Below, one piece after another: positions 35,238 through 43,412 of a stretch of 64,000 nucleotides of DNA. The notes beneath the pieces are model-generated. The model did no database searches and had not been told where the DNA came from. It saw nothing but the letters and a program-made list of their open reading frames with translations. Both the position numbers and the translations under genes were made by a program. Each line of letters opens with the position of its first letter. Position 1 is the first letter of the stretch. The stretch is from an uncultured Pontibacter sp. Lineage in GTDB: Bacteria > Bacteroidota > Bacteroidia > Cytophagales > Hymenobacteraceae. The stretch covers positions 558,001 through 622,000 of the forward strand of contig NZ_CANMNI010000001.1 in the NCBI RefSeq assembly GCF_947499215.1. Reading direction: 5' to 3'.

Positions 35238-36071
35238 ATGGCAGATCATATACTAACAACCAAACTTGGAAAGGTTGAATATAGCTTATTTGGTATTGGG
35301 CAACCTATTTTATTTATTCATGGCGGCCATTCAAATTCTTGTGAGGGATTAGCTACAAAAGGATTCGACCTAAAAAAATATCAGCTCATTATTCCATCAC
35401 GACCGGGTTATGGAAATACACTTCTTGATGATCATAAAACACCTAGAAAAGCTGCTGATCTTTTAATAGCATTAATTGACGAAATCAGTATAGATGAAAT
35501 TGTTGTCTATGGGATCTCTGCCGGTGGTCTTACAGCTATTGAGTTGGCCGCAAACTATCCGGAACGAGTAAAAAAGCTTGTTTTGGCATCTGCTATATCT
35601 AAAAAATGGCTTAATAGAGATGATAAGATTTATAGAAAGGCTCAGATAATCTTCAATCCAAAGTATCAAAAATGGACTTGGAGTATGGTACGGATCTTTT
35701 CAAGATTACTTCCAAATCTTATTGGCAAGAGCTTTCATCCACAGTTTTCAAAAAAACCTTACCCAATTATTGAATCAAATGACGTGCAAGAGTTAATCCA
35801 TGCATTAAAGAAATACGATTCAGGTGAAGGATTTGTAAATGACTTGGAACAAACGATTGATGAAAGTACCTTAGAAAGAATCGAATGCCCAACCCTAATT
35901 ATTCACAGTGAATATGATAACAGTGTCCCTTTCGAACATGCTATTAATGCTCGAGATAAAATTAAGGGTTCTGTCCTTGAATGTCTAACCAATGAGTGGG
36001 GTCATCTATTTTGGATAGGGAGAGACTCTGATGATTCGATTAAAAAAACATTATACTTTATAGAAGGATAA
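35238..36071 (+). CDS. Alpha/beta hydrolase
   Basis: Cytoplasmic alpha/beta-hydrolase fold protein of 277 aa. Oxyanion region FIHGGHSNS, nucleophile elbow GISAGG with Ser94, acid Asp in SEYDNSVPF and catalytic His in EWGHLFWIG, so the triad is complete. Fold members include esterases, lipases and acyl transferases; substrate unknown. It is AT-rich like the cassette genes and follows the last attC-like site by 64 bp, so it may be a further cassette whose own attC has decayed. Confidence 0.88.
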   Translation: MADHILTTKLGKVEYSLFGIGQPILFIHGGHSNSCEGLATKGFDLKKYQLIIPSRPGYGNTLLDDHKTPRKAADLLIALIDEISIDEIVVYGISAGGLTAIELAANYPERVKKLVLASAISKKWLNRDDKIYRKAQIIFNPKYQKWTWSMVRIFSRLLPNLIGKSFHPQFSKKPYPIIESNDVQELIHALKKYDSGEGFVNDLEQTIDESTLERIECPTLIIHSEYDNSVPFEHAINARDKIKGSVLECLTNEWGHLFWIGRDSDDSIKKTLYFIEG

Positions 36072-36221
36072 TGGCTGCACACAAAGGCACGATCAGGGTA
36101 TCGGTGATATAGTGATACTTCAGACATCAAAGTAAATTAAAACTAAACTGCAACCGGAAATTGATATGGTTATTAGCACCTAACATGCAGTATGCTAATT
36201 GAAATCCGTTAAATTAACCCG

Positions 36222-37298
36222 ATGAAAAGCTGTATAATAATATTTTGCCTCCTTCTGTGTCATCATGTATCCGGGCAAAGTAGAGAAGCTTTTGAGTTTA
36301 ATAAAATCTATTCCTACGCTTTGCAGGAAGATGTAGGCAAAATTATCTCGGTGTTAGATACTATACCTGATGAAGCTTTAACAGAAGAACAGAGGAAGAT
36401 AAAAGAAAAGTATTTTCACCGCTTTAAGTATCAGGATGAGCAGGTCGACCACAACACAAATGACACAATTCTAATTAGTCTGTTGCAGGTGTATCATACT
36501 TATTGGAGAAAGACTTTGCTGGACAAGCGCAATAAGGAGCAATACGACAAAGAACTCAAAGACAGCGTGATGGCTTTTCTCAGATCACACAACTATAAGC
36601 CCAGCTCAGTCTCCCAACCAGACATTGCTAGCAACTTTGGACAGCATTTAAAGGACTTCCTAAAACAGCAGAATTATTACGCTGCCACTGGTAAGACAGG
36701 CGGCCTATTTGATCTGTTTATATGGCCGAAGGAAGACACCACAACCTACCAAGTGAAACTGCCTGAGACAGAAGTCAAAGCTACCATCATTTTCATTGAC
36801 AGTACAGTCACGATGGGATGGCAAGAATACGCCACCTTTGGCAAGTACTATGCAGGTGGATGGGCTACCAAGGAGTTTCACTACAGTGTCAGGAAAGCAT
36901 ATGACACAAATAGCGAAAACTTTAAGGTAAGCTACTTGACGCATGAAGCCCAGCATTTTGCTGATTATAAAACCTACCCCCTACTTACAGGCGCTGACTT
37001 GGAGTATAGGGCTAAGCTAACAGAATTGGTTTTCGCACGCGAAACACTTTATAATTTGATTCAGACTTTTATTAGAAACGCTAATAAAGAAGGGAGAAAC
37101 TCCCATGCTTTTGCAAACTATGCTGTTATCAGAGACCTATCATGTGAGATTTTTAAAAAAAACTTTGTCTCAGATATAGAGCAGTGGAAAAAGGTCTCGT
37201 CATCAAAAATTAGCAAGTCGAGTGAAAGGCTCCTAAAACAGCACTCTAAAGCACTAAAGAAAGCTGGACCGGATGCGGTGACCGAGCTTATAAACTGA
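36222..37298 (+). CDS. Secreted protein with HEAQH motif, putative zinc metallopeptidase
   Basis: 358-aa exported protein, signal peptide MKSCIIIFCLLLCHHVSG. The C-terminal half contains VSYLTHEAQHFADYKTYP with HExxH at residues 241-245 and a candidate third ligand Glu261 (or Glu268) in DLEYRAKLTEL, giving a gluzincin-like arrangement. The N-terminal ~200 residues are helical and match nothing I know. Not a recognised peptidase family; metallopeptidase activity is inference from the motif and its helical context. AT-rich and in the accessory block. Confidence 0.72.
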   Translation: MKSCIIIFCLLLCHHVSGQSREAFEFNKIYSYALQEDVGKIISVLDTIPDEALTEEQRKIKEKYFHRFKYQDEQVDHNTNDTILISLLQVYHTYWRKTLLDKRNKEQYDKELKDSVMAFLRSHNYKPSSVSQPDIASNFGQHLKDFLKQQNYYAATGKTGGLFDLFIWPKEDTTTYQVKLPETEVKATIIFIDSTVTMGWQEYATFGKYYAGGWATKEFHYSVRKAYDTNSENFKVSYLTHEAQHFADYKTYPLLTGADLEYRAKLTELVFARETLYNLIQTFIRNANKEGRNSHAFANYAVIRDLSCEIFKKNFVSDIEQWKKVSSSKISKSSERLLKQHSKALKKAGPDAVTELIN

Positions 37299-37521
37299 TC
37301 TAAAGTTAAAGTTTTTGGAATAGTTTATCAGCTAACCATAGCTAAATGTCATTTCGCTTTATTCAAAATGTAGATTGATTGTGATGGTAAATTTTATGCT
37401 GGCCTATCTGCTCAAATCCTGAACATACCGCTACTTCATAACAAAAGGAAAGCTGATAAGCTGTATCTAATCACATCCTAATTTCGTAAATTTTTCTAAG
37501 AAAGTTACAATTTAAGATTCC

Positions 37522-37552
37522 TTGCTCTTATTGTGACTCGTTTATTACTTTG
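37522..37552 (+). promoter_or_regulatory. Possible promoter of the SnoaL-like lipoprotein gene
   Basis: TTGC (37522-37525), 19-base spacer, TTACTTTG (37545-37552): spacing exact, two mismatches to TTTG-N19-TAnnTTTG. The ATG follows at 37573. The rest of spacer 37299-37572 shows nothing else. Confidence 0.4.
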
Positions 37553-37572
37553 AAACTAAAACCGAAGACAAA

Positions 37573-38106
37573 ATGAGAAAAGTTTATTTTTCAGTGCTAG
37601 CGATCTTAATGTTGGTTGCTTGCAGTGAATCCGAAAGGGCAACAGAGCAACAGGCAGCAGGCAATCAAACTCCTACCACTCATACTGCAGTAGACACGGC
37701 AAAGGCCAGACAGGACCTGAACGCATTGGCTGACGAGATACACAACTTGTTTAAGAAGAAAGACATTGCCTTCGTTGACAAGCACATGGCCAAAGATGGT
37801 ATTTATCTGGGTACAGATCCGAATGAAATATTGAACTTCAACGACTTCAGAGCTTATCAGGAACAGATGCTCGGTGACACTGCAGTCCGAATTCCAGATT
37901 ATAAAATCGAACGTCGGGAAATAGTAATTAACGGTGCATCCGCCGTCATTATTGATCAGTACTTTTTCCCAGATCTGAGCGAAAAAATGATGATAAGAAA
38001 CATCAGCCATGCGCGGCATGAGGATGGCAGATGGATGGTAGACATGTTTTCTTGGAATTTTATTCCTAGAAACGAAGATGTTGAGAAAATAAATAAGGCA
38101 CTTTAG
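37573..38106 (+). CDS. SnoaL-like/DUF4440 domain lipoprotein
   Basis: 177-aa lipoprotein: signal MRKVYFSVLAILMLVACSES with lipobox Cys17. The mature domain (residues ~45-165) has the NTF2/SnoaL-like layout of helix (LADEIHNLFKKKDIAFVDKH), a strand (DGIYLGTDPNEILN), and a twisted sheet ending in HARHEDGRWMVDMFSWNF, as in DUF4440/SnoaL_3 proteins that bind small ligands. No catalytic role can be assigned. Single gene in the accessory block. Confidence 0.8.
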   Translation: MRKVYFSVLAILMLVACSESERATEQQAAGNQTPTTHTAVDTAKARQDLNALADEIHNLFKKKDIAFVDKHMAKDGIYLGTDPNEILNFNDFRAYQEQMLGDTAVRIPDYKIERREIVINGASAVIIDQYFFPDLSEKMMIRNISHARHEDGRWMVDMFSWNFIPRNEDVEKINKAL

Positions 38107-38269
38107 GCAAATAATGCTTTATTTTACTACGGGCCCAACCATTTATAATCACGCAATCACAAAGCCTAGTACATAACGGCCAACTCCGTTTAACAGCAAT
38201 TATTGACATAACTCTTTTAATTAAAAATCTAAACACCAACGAACATAATCAAACCTTAAACAAACTTGC

Positions 38270-38923
38270 ATGATTACATCACTACTGACGTTCATTCTTT
38301 TTTTAAATTTAAACAGCACGCCTCCCGGCACAAAGCAGGTAAAAAACTACCATGTTGACACAACCGAAATCTTGAATATCCATTGGTTAGAGTATATCCA
38401 TCATAGAGAAAACGAAATAGGGACTGCTGACAGACACAAACTCCTTCCCGATAGTGCCAACACTTGGTATAGAAAGTCTGAAAATCATTTTAAGCCTATT
38501 GTGCTAATAAGCTACGAGCAAGCTCTTGACTATTGTGCTTGGCGCTCTAAAGTTGTAAGTAAAAAACTAGGCAAGAATGTGACCTACCGGTTACCGACAG
38601 CAAGCGAATGGACGGCTATAGCGGAAGAAATCATCAAGACGGATCTGAAGCAACAGGAGAAGAATCTGGCCAAAACCAAAAAGGCAGTCAGCAAAATCAC
38701 AGGGCAGTATTTTCTGATTGACAGCAGGAAACAGGAAAAATCAAATAATAGTATCTATAACCTGTTCGATAATGTGTCTGAAATGACCGCAGAAAAAGGC
38801 GTGTCGATGGGTGCAAACAATCATCAACTGTTCGACTTAAAGGAAAATGCCAACCGCACCATTTCCTATGATGGGCCTAGCCCATACTTGGGTTTTAGAT
38901 GCATCGTTGAAATTGAAGAATAG
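38270..38923 (+). CDS. Formylglycine-generating enzyme (SUMF1)-like protein
   Basis: 217-aa protein, with an N-terminal hydrophobic segment that could be a signal peptide (MITSLLTFILFLNLNS). SUMF1/C-type-lectin-like features are in order: PIVLISYEQALDYCAWRSK, TYRLPTASEWTAIAEE, NLFDNVSEMTAEKG and the terminal YLGFRCIVE. It is shorter than a full FGE (~280-300 aa), lacks the usual Cys pair of formylglycine-generating enzymes in the C-terminal part, and is better viewed as an SUMF1-fold protein of other function. AT-rich and linked to the accessory block. Confidence 0.8.
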   Translation: MITSLLTFILFLNLNSTPPGTKQVKNYHVDTTEILNIHWLEYIHHRENEIGTADRHKLLPDSANTWYRKSENHFKPIVLISYEQALDYCAWRSKVVSKKLGKNVTYRLPTASEWTAIAEEIIKTDLKQQEKNLAKTKKAVSKITGQYFLIDSRKQEKSNNSIYNLFDNVSEMTAEKGVSMGANNHQLFDLKENANRTISYDGPSPYLGFRCIVEIEE

Positions 38924-38943
38924 TATAAACTTATACCATCACC

Positions 38944-39273
38944 ATGCACCCACAAGTAAACGACTACATCAACACCTCCGAAAAACATAAAGAAACCCTC
39001 GAAGCACTCCGCCAGCTCGTGCACGACACAGTACCTAGCGTAACTGAGGAGTTTAAATGGAGTCGCCCTGTTTTCCGCTCTGATAAAGATTTCGCGTACC
39101 TTAAAACGGCCAAGGCCTATATTACTCTCGGCTTCTTTCAGTTCAATAAGCTCAACGACCCAAAGGGCTTGCTGGAGGGAACTGGCAAGGACATGCGCCA
39201 TATTAAGATCAAAAACGTGCAGGACATCGACCACGAACTCCTGACTGCGTGGTTTAAAGCCGCAGCGGTATAG
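38944..39273 (+). CDS. DUF1801 domain protein
   Basis: 109-aa cytoplasmic protein of the DUF1801 (YdhG-like) family: VNDYINTSEKHKETLEALRQ, VTEEFKWSRPVFRS, KAYITLGFFQ and GTGKDMRHIKIKN follow the family order. Function unknown. 31 bp upstream of the acetyltransferase gene on the same strand, possibly cotranscribed. Base composition returns to the core type here. Confidence 0.88.
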   Translation: MHPQVNDYINTSEKHKETLEALRQLVHDTVPSVTEEFKWSRPVFRSDKDFAYLKTAKAYITLGFFQFNKLNDPKGLLEGTGKDMRHIKIKNVQDIDHELLTAWFKAAAV

Positions 39274-39304
39274 CCAAACCAGTCCGCAAACGTATACCCG
39301 ACCT

Positions 39305-39868
39305 ATGAAAACCGAGAAAGAGAAAATGCTAGCGGGGGAATTGTACGACGCGCTGGACAAGCAACTATCCGAGGAGCGCCTGCAAGCGCGCCTGCTTTTG
39401 AAAGAACTCAACGACAGCCGCGAAGATCAGGAAGAAGAACGCTACCGTATCTTAAAAGCACTGATCCCGAATGCAGGAGCAGGACTATGGCTGCAGCCTC
39501 CCTTCTATTGCGACTATGGCTACAACATGGTCGTGGGCGAAAAAGTGTTCTTCAACTTCAACTGTGTGGTGCTCGACGTAGCAGAAGTACGCATTGGCAG
39601 CCGGACACTGTTCGGACCCAATGTGCAGGTATACACAGCCACGCACCCTATGGATCATCGGGAACGCGCCTCCGGTCTGGAGTATGCCAAGCCCATCCAA
39701 ATCGGCGAAGACGTCTGGGTAGGCGGAAGTGCTGTTATCTGCCCCGGCATCAGCATTGGGGATCGCAGCGTGATTGGTGCGGGCAGCGTGGTCACCAAAG
39801 ACATACCTGCCGATGTGTTTGCAGCGGGCAACCCGTGCCGGGTTATCCGTGAGTTAGAAAAGGAGTAA
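39305..39868 (+). CDS. maa: Maltose/galactoside O-acetyltransferase family
   Basis: 187-aa hexapeptide-repeat acetyltransferase. N-terminal helical Mac domain (EKMLAGELYDALDKQL, residues 4-55), then left-handed beta-helix repeats: FFNFNCVVLDVAEVRIGSRT, VYTATHPMDHRERASGLEYA with the catalytic His of THPMD, VWVGGSAVICPGISIGDRSV and a closing VTKDIPADVFAAGNPCRVIR. Transfers acetyl from acetyl-CoA to a sugar hydroxyl; the natural acceptor is uncertain. Confidence 0.93.
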   Translation: MKTEKEKMLAGELYDALDKQLSEERLQARLLLKELNDSREDQEEERYRILKALIPNAGAGLWLQPPFYCDYGYNMVVGEKVFFNFNCVVLDVAEVRIGSRTLFGPNVQVYTATHPMDHRERASGLEYAKPIQIGEDVWVGGSAVICPGISIGDRSVIGAGSVVTKDIPADVFAAGNPCRVIRELEKE

Positions 39869-39927
39869 GCTATGCCCGGCTGGCACAAACTACCCGGCAG
39901 CCTATATAGGCATCAAAGTCATTAAAC

Positions 39928-39957
39928 AAAAAAGCCGGACTTATCGCCCGGCTTTTT
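39928..39957 (+). terminator. Terminator after the acetyltransferase gene
   Basis: AAAAAGCCGG pairs with CCGGCTTTTT, 9-nt loop, T-run at the end. Lies between convergent genes. Confidence 0.85.
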
Positions 39958-39978
39958 CTGTATCACAACCTTCTGGAA

Positions 39979-40224
39979 CTAGTTGTTGATTTTAATATCT
40001 ACTTTCTTAGTTTTAAGAGATCCGCCTTCAGGGCCCAATTCAAGGGACGTCCCCTTTTCCTGCTCCATAACTACTTTGGTAGCTGGCGTGGCTGCCGACT
40101 TTTCTACTTCCACAACTTTTACTGTTTCTGTTTCTACAACTTTTACCTGTTCTTCTTGTGGTTGTTTATTACAGCCAAATGTGAACGTCAGGGCAAGCGC
40201 ACTCAATAAATAAATGAATTTCAT
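39979..40224 (-). CDS. Small lipoprotein
   Basis: 81-aa lipoprotein starting at 40224: MKFIYLLSALALTFTFGCNK, lipobox Cys18, then a Glu/Lys/Val-rich linker (EEQVKVVETETVKVVEVEKS) and a short C-terminal part. No family recognised. An upstream in-frame ATG at 40254 would lengthen the signal peptide unnaturally. The spacer 40225-40421 has a 62-codon frame that overlaps the next terminator and is not credible. Confidence 0.7.
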   Translation of the reverse strand: MKFIYLLSALALTFTFGCNKQPQEEQVKVVETETVKVVEVEKSAATPATKVVMEQEKGTSLELGPEGGSLKTKKVDIKINN

Positions 40225-40421
40225 ATAATGAAAATCTGGAACTGGTGATGGCAAACAAAAATAGCTGATCTTTAAAACCCTTATGATTTACGGAAAAGCA
40301 CTTTCTTACCTATCACAGTGTACGGGCTTTAGACGGAAGTGGCTAAGTAATATCAATATATATAAATTACACAATAGCAAGGCGTCCCATTGCATCCCTC
40401 ACCTCACCCTAAATAATCAAA

Positions 40422-40457
40422 GCAAAGGGCCTCCCCGTTTCCGAGGAGGCCCTTTGC
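40422..40457 (-). terminator. Terminator after the E2 gene
   Basis: GCAAAGGGCCTCC (40422-40434) pairs with GGAGGCCCTTTGC (40445-40457), 13 bp, ending the leftward gene at 40479. Confidence 0.85.
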
Positions 40458-40478
40458 CATGTTCATATTGAAAATTAC

Positions 40479-42197
40479 TTATACCAATATTCTCACCGGA
40501 TTCTCGAGCAGGTTCTTGAAGGTCTGCAGGAAAGCGGAACCTACGGCGCCGTCTACTACACGGTGGTCGCACGAAAGTGTTACTTTCATCACGTTGCCGA
40601 TTCTGATCTGACCGTCGCGCACAACAGGTGTTTGCTTGATGCCACCCACAGCCATGATGCAGGCATCTGGCGGGTTGATGATGGCCGTAAACTCTTCGAT
40701 GCCGAACATGCCCAAGTTGGAGATAGTAAACGTGTTACCTTCCCAGTCAGACGGTTGCAGCTTCTTGCTCTTCGCTTTGCCACCCAGATCTTTCACTTCA
40801 GACGCGATAGTTGAAAGCGACTTGTAGTCGGCGTTGCGCACCACAGGCACCAGAAGACCCTCTTCTACCGCCACAGCCACACCGATGTTGATGTGCTTGT
40901 TGTAACGGATCTTGTCGCCCAGCCACGAGGAGTTCACGGCAGGGTGCTGACGAAGCGCTGCAGCGGCCGCCTTGATCACCAAGTCGTTAAACGATACTTT
41001 CACCGGAGACACTTCGTTGATCGACACACGGGCTTCCATAGCCTTGTCCATGTCGATCTCCATGGTCAGGTAGAAGTGCGGTGCCGTGAACTTGCTTTCA
41101 GCCAAACGGCGGGCAATCACTTTGCGCATCTGAGACACGTTCACTTCTTCGTAAGAATCAGATGGCGCGCCCGGTATAGCCTGTGCAGCCGGAGCGGCGG
41201 CAGGAGCTTTGGCTGCTTCTTTCTGCGGCGCTTCAGATGGTTTGAAGTTCTCCACGTCACGCAGTACTATACGTCCACCCTCACCCGATCCTTTGATCTG
41301 GCTCAGATTAAAGCCTTTATCTTTGGCTACTTTCTTAGCAAGCGGCGAAGCTTTGATGCGGCCGTTTCCATCGGCGGAAACTTGCTCTGTTTCGCCGGCC
41401 GGCACTTTAGTTTCTTCTACTTTATCAGAGGTAACTTTGTCAACACCAGCTTCGATTGCCTCATCCGTCTGCGCGTTTTCTTGGCGTTCCTGCTTATCAG
41501 AGCCTTCAGCTTCCAAAAGCGCCTTATAGTCAGCACCTTCTTCACCGATAATGGCGATAACTGCATCAATAGCAACTGAATCGCCTTCATTAACGCCAGT
41601 ATAAAGCAGCGTACCGTCTTCGTAAGACTCAAGCTCCATGGTCGCCTTATCAGTCTCCACTTCGGCCAGCACGTCGCCTGCGCTCACTTTGTCGCCTACT
41701 CTCTTCAGCCACGAAACGAGTACACCTTCTGTCATGGTGTCGCTCATCTTTGGCATTCGGATCACGTTTGCCTTGATGCTGGAAGTGTCCACGGAGGTTT
41801 TAGCGGCAGGGGCATCAGCCTTAGCCGAAGCAGCCTCTTTCTTTTCTTCTTTCTTCTCCTCCTGCTTAGGTGCTTCCTTTTTCTCCTCTTTAGGCTCTTC
41901 TTTGGCAGCTGGCTTCTTACCGTTTCCGGCACCGTCCAGCAGGTCAGAAATGTCTTCGCCTTCCTTGCCAATGATCGCTATTACAGCATCTACCGGTACA
42001 GAATCGCCTTTCTGCGGACCAATGTGCAACAGGGTGCCATCTTCGTAGGATTCCAGTTCCATGGTCGCCTTGTCGGTTTCCACCTCGGCCAGAATGTCAC
42101 CGGCGCTTACCTTGTCACCTACTTTCTTAAGCCAAGATGCAATCACCCCCTCCGTCATCGTGTCGCTCATCTTAGGCATTCGTATCACTTCAGCCAT
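40479..42197 (-). CDS. pdhC: Pyruvate dehydrogenase E2 (dihydrolipoamide acetyltransferase)
   Basis: E2 core of the pyruvate dehydrogenase complex, transferring acetyl groups from lipoamide to CoA. 572 aa from the ATG at 42197 (MAEVIRMPKMSDT). Two lipoyl domains each contain ETDKATMELESYEDGTLL with the lipoylated Lys, joined by a Lys/Glu/Ala-rich linker. The E1/E3-binding domain is KASPLAKKVAKDKGFNLSQI. The catalytic domain has the active site DHRVVDG (His545, Asp549). The assignment to pyruvate rather than 2-oxoglutarate rests on the two tandem lipoyl domains and the VIRMPKMSDTMTEG start. E1 and E3 genes are not in the window. Confidence 0.94.
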   Translation of the reverse strand: MAEVIRMPKMSDTMTEGVIASWLKKVGDKVSAGDILAEVETDKATMELESYEDGTLLHIGPQKGDSVPVDAVIAIIGKEGEDISDLLDGAGNGKKPAAKEEPKEEKKEAPKQEEKKEEKKEAASAKADAPAAKTSVDTSSIKANVIRMPKMSDTMTEGVLVSWLKRVGDKVSAGDVLAEVETDKATMELESYEDGTLLYTGVNEGDSVAIDAVIAIIGEEGADYKALLEAEGSDKQERQENAQTDEAIEAGVDKVTSDKVEETKVPAGETEQVSADGNGRIKASPLAKKVAKDKGFNLSQIKGSGEGGRIVLRDVENFKPSEAPQKEAAKAPAAAPAAQAIPGAPSDSYEEVNVSQMRKVIARRLAESKFTAPHFYLTMEIDMDKAMEARVSINEVSPVKVSFNDLVIKAAAAALRQHPAVNSSWLGDKIRYNKHINIGVAVAVEEGLLVPVVRNADYKSLSTIASEVKDLGGKAKSKKLQPSDWEGNTFTISNLGMFGIEEFTAIINPPDACIMAVGGIKQTPVVRDGQIRIGNVMKVTLSCDHRVVDGAVGSAFLQTFKNLLENPVRILV

Positions 42198-42305
42198 AAT
42201 TATCGTCTTATTTGTTCGCCTATTTCGTCTAATCAATAAGGCCCAAAATTAGACCTAAAAATATTTTATTCAAACTATACCCCCTATTTTGTTGCGGCTG
42301 GTAAT

Positions 42306-42932
42306 TTATACCTGCACATCCTGCAAATGGGCCACGTCACAGTACCTCTTCACAGTGAACATGCTACCTGTATAATCGAGTTGGTAGAGGCACAGATTCT
42401 GGTGCTCAAACTGGTCCATACAACGCAGCGGGTAGCGTAGCAACTGGCTCAGTAAAATGCGCATGGCGCGGCCGTGCATACAGATCAGCACGGTTTCCTC
42501 TTCCGGACGACTCAGGATCAGGTCCACCACGGGCCTCTGCCGGGCAGCCACCAGATCGGGGCTCTCCCCTCCTTCTATGCACAGGCTGGTCTCGCCTTCG
42601 GTCCACGTCTGCAACATGCGGTGATAGTAGGCATCCTCCTCGGGTGTGATGCGCGTGCCTTCGCGCGTACCCCAATTAATCTCGTTGAGCCCGGCATGGC
42701 GCTCGTGCGGTATGCCTCTGTCGATGAACCCCTGCACCGACTCTATACTGCGTTGCAGCGTAGAGGTGTATACCTTATCGAAAGATACATGCTGGTACTT
42801 CTCAAAAAAAGCGGCTGCCTGTCTGCGGCCCAAGTCATTGAGCGACGCATCCACACCACTGCCCTGCACGATGCCTTGCAGGTTAAAATCGGTCTGTCCG
42901 TGGCGGATCAGGTATATTTTCTTAATACTCAA
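42306..42932 (-). CDS. Histidine phosphatase family protein (phosphoglycerate mutase-like)
   Basis: 208-aa member of the histidine phosphatase superfamily, branch 1: the phosphoacceptor motif LIRHGQTDFN (residues 8-17) with the RHG triad, TSTLQRSIESV, LNEINWGTREG (second acidic/His region) and CMHGRAMRILLSQLL carrying the second His. Could be a phosphoglycerate mutase, alpha-ribazole or sugar phosphatase; the sequence does not decide. Divergent from the hotdog thioesterase gene, 66 bp apart. Confidence 0.9.
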   Translation of the reverse strand: MSIKKIYLIRHGQTDFNLQGIVQGSGVDASLNDLGRRQAAAFFEKYQHVSFDKVYTSTLQRSIESVQGFIDRGIPHERHAGLNEINWGTREGTRITPEEDAYYHRMLQTWTEGETSLCIEGGESPDLVAARQRPVVDLILSRPEEETVLICMHGRAMRILLSQLLRYPLRCMDQFEHQNLCLYQLDYTGSMFTVKRYCDVAHLQDVQV

Positions 42933-42998
42933 AATTCTTCTACTTTTGCCTCTTTACCAATACGAGAATGCGAAGTTAGCATTCAAAGCCTATACAAA

Positions 42999-43409
42999 AT
43001 GGATTCTACGTTAGAAAAGCTGCGGAAGTGGAGTAAAAACACAATGGTGGAACACCTCGGCATCGAATTGACCTCTTACAGCGAGGGTGTGCTGCTCGGT
43101 AAAATGCCGGTGGACCGCCGCACCCACCAGCCGATGGGGTTGCTTCACGGTGGCGCCTCTGTGGCCTTGGCCGAAACGCTGGGCAGTATCGGGGCAGCGC
43201 TATCGGTGGATCTAAGCCAGAAAGCCTGTGTGGGACTGGAGATAAATGCCAACCACATCCGCAGCGTGCGCGAAGGCTGGGTATACGGCGAGGCCAAGGC
43301 TTTGCACAAAGGCCGCAGCACACAGGTATGGGAAATCAAGATCTCATCTGAGACTGGCGATCTGGTATGCCTCAGCCGCATGACCGTAGCCGTAATAGAC
43401 AAGAAATAA
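42999..43409 (+). CDS. Hotdog-fold thioesterase, probable DHNA-CoA thioesterase
   Basis: 136-aa hotdog thioesterase of the PaaI/YbdB type: NTMVEHLGIELTSYSEGVLL at the start, then RRTHQPMGLLHGGASVALAE with the active-site helix. Stops 3 bp before menF, so it is almost certainly in the menaquinone operon. It is therefore a good candidate for 1,4-dihydroxy-2-naphthoyl-CoA hydrolase (the MenI step). The start at 42999 is preferred; the frame is open much further upstream but overlaps the divergent phosphatase gene. Confidence 0.87.
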   Translation: MDSTLEKLRKWSKNTMVEHLGIELTSYSEGVLLGKMPVDRRTHQPMGLLHGGASVALAETLGSIGAALSVDLSQKACVGLEINANHIRSVREGWVYGEAKALHKGRSTQVWEIKISSETGDLVCLSRMTVAVIDKK

Positions 43410-43412
43410 AGC

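Noticed and set aside
36172-36214. attC-like pattern ATTAGCA...TGCTAAT followed by GTTAAAT just before the HEAQH gene
   Set aside because: Too short for a normal attC, and no core complementary to the start of the preceding unit could be found, so not counted as a site.
40283-40471. 62-codon plus-strand frame between the small lipoprotein and E2 genes
   Set aside because: Runs through the E2 terminator hairpin and has no recognisable start context or family.
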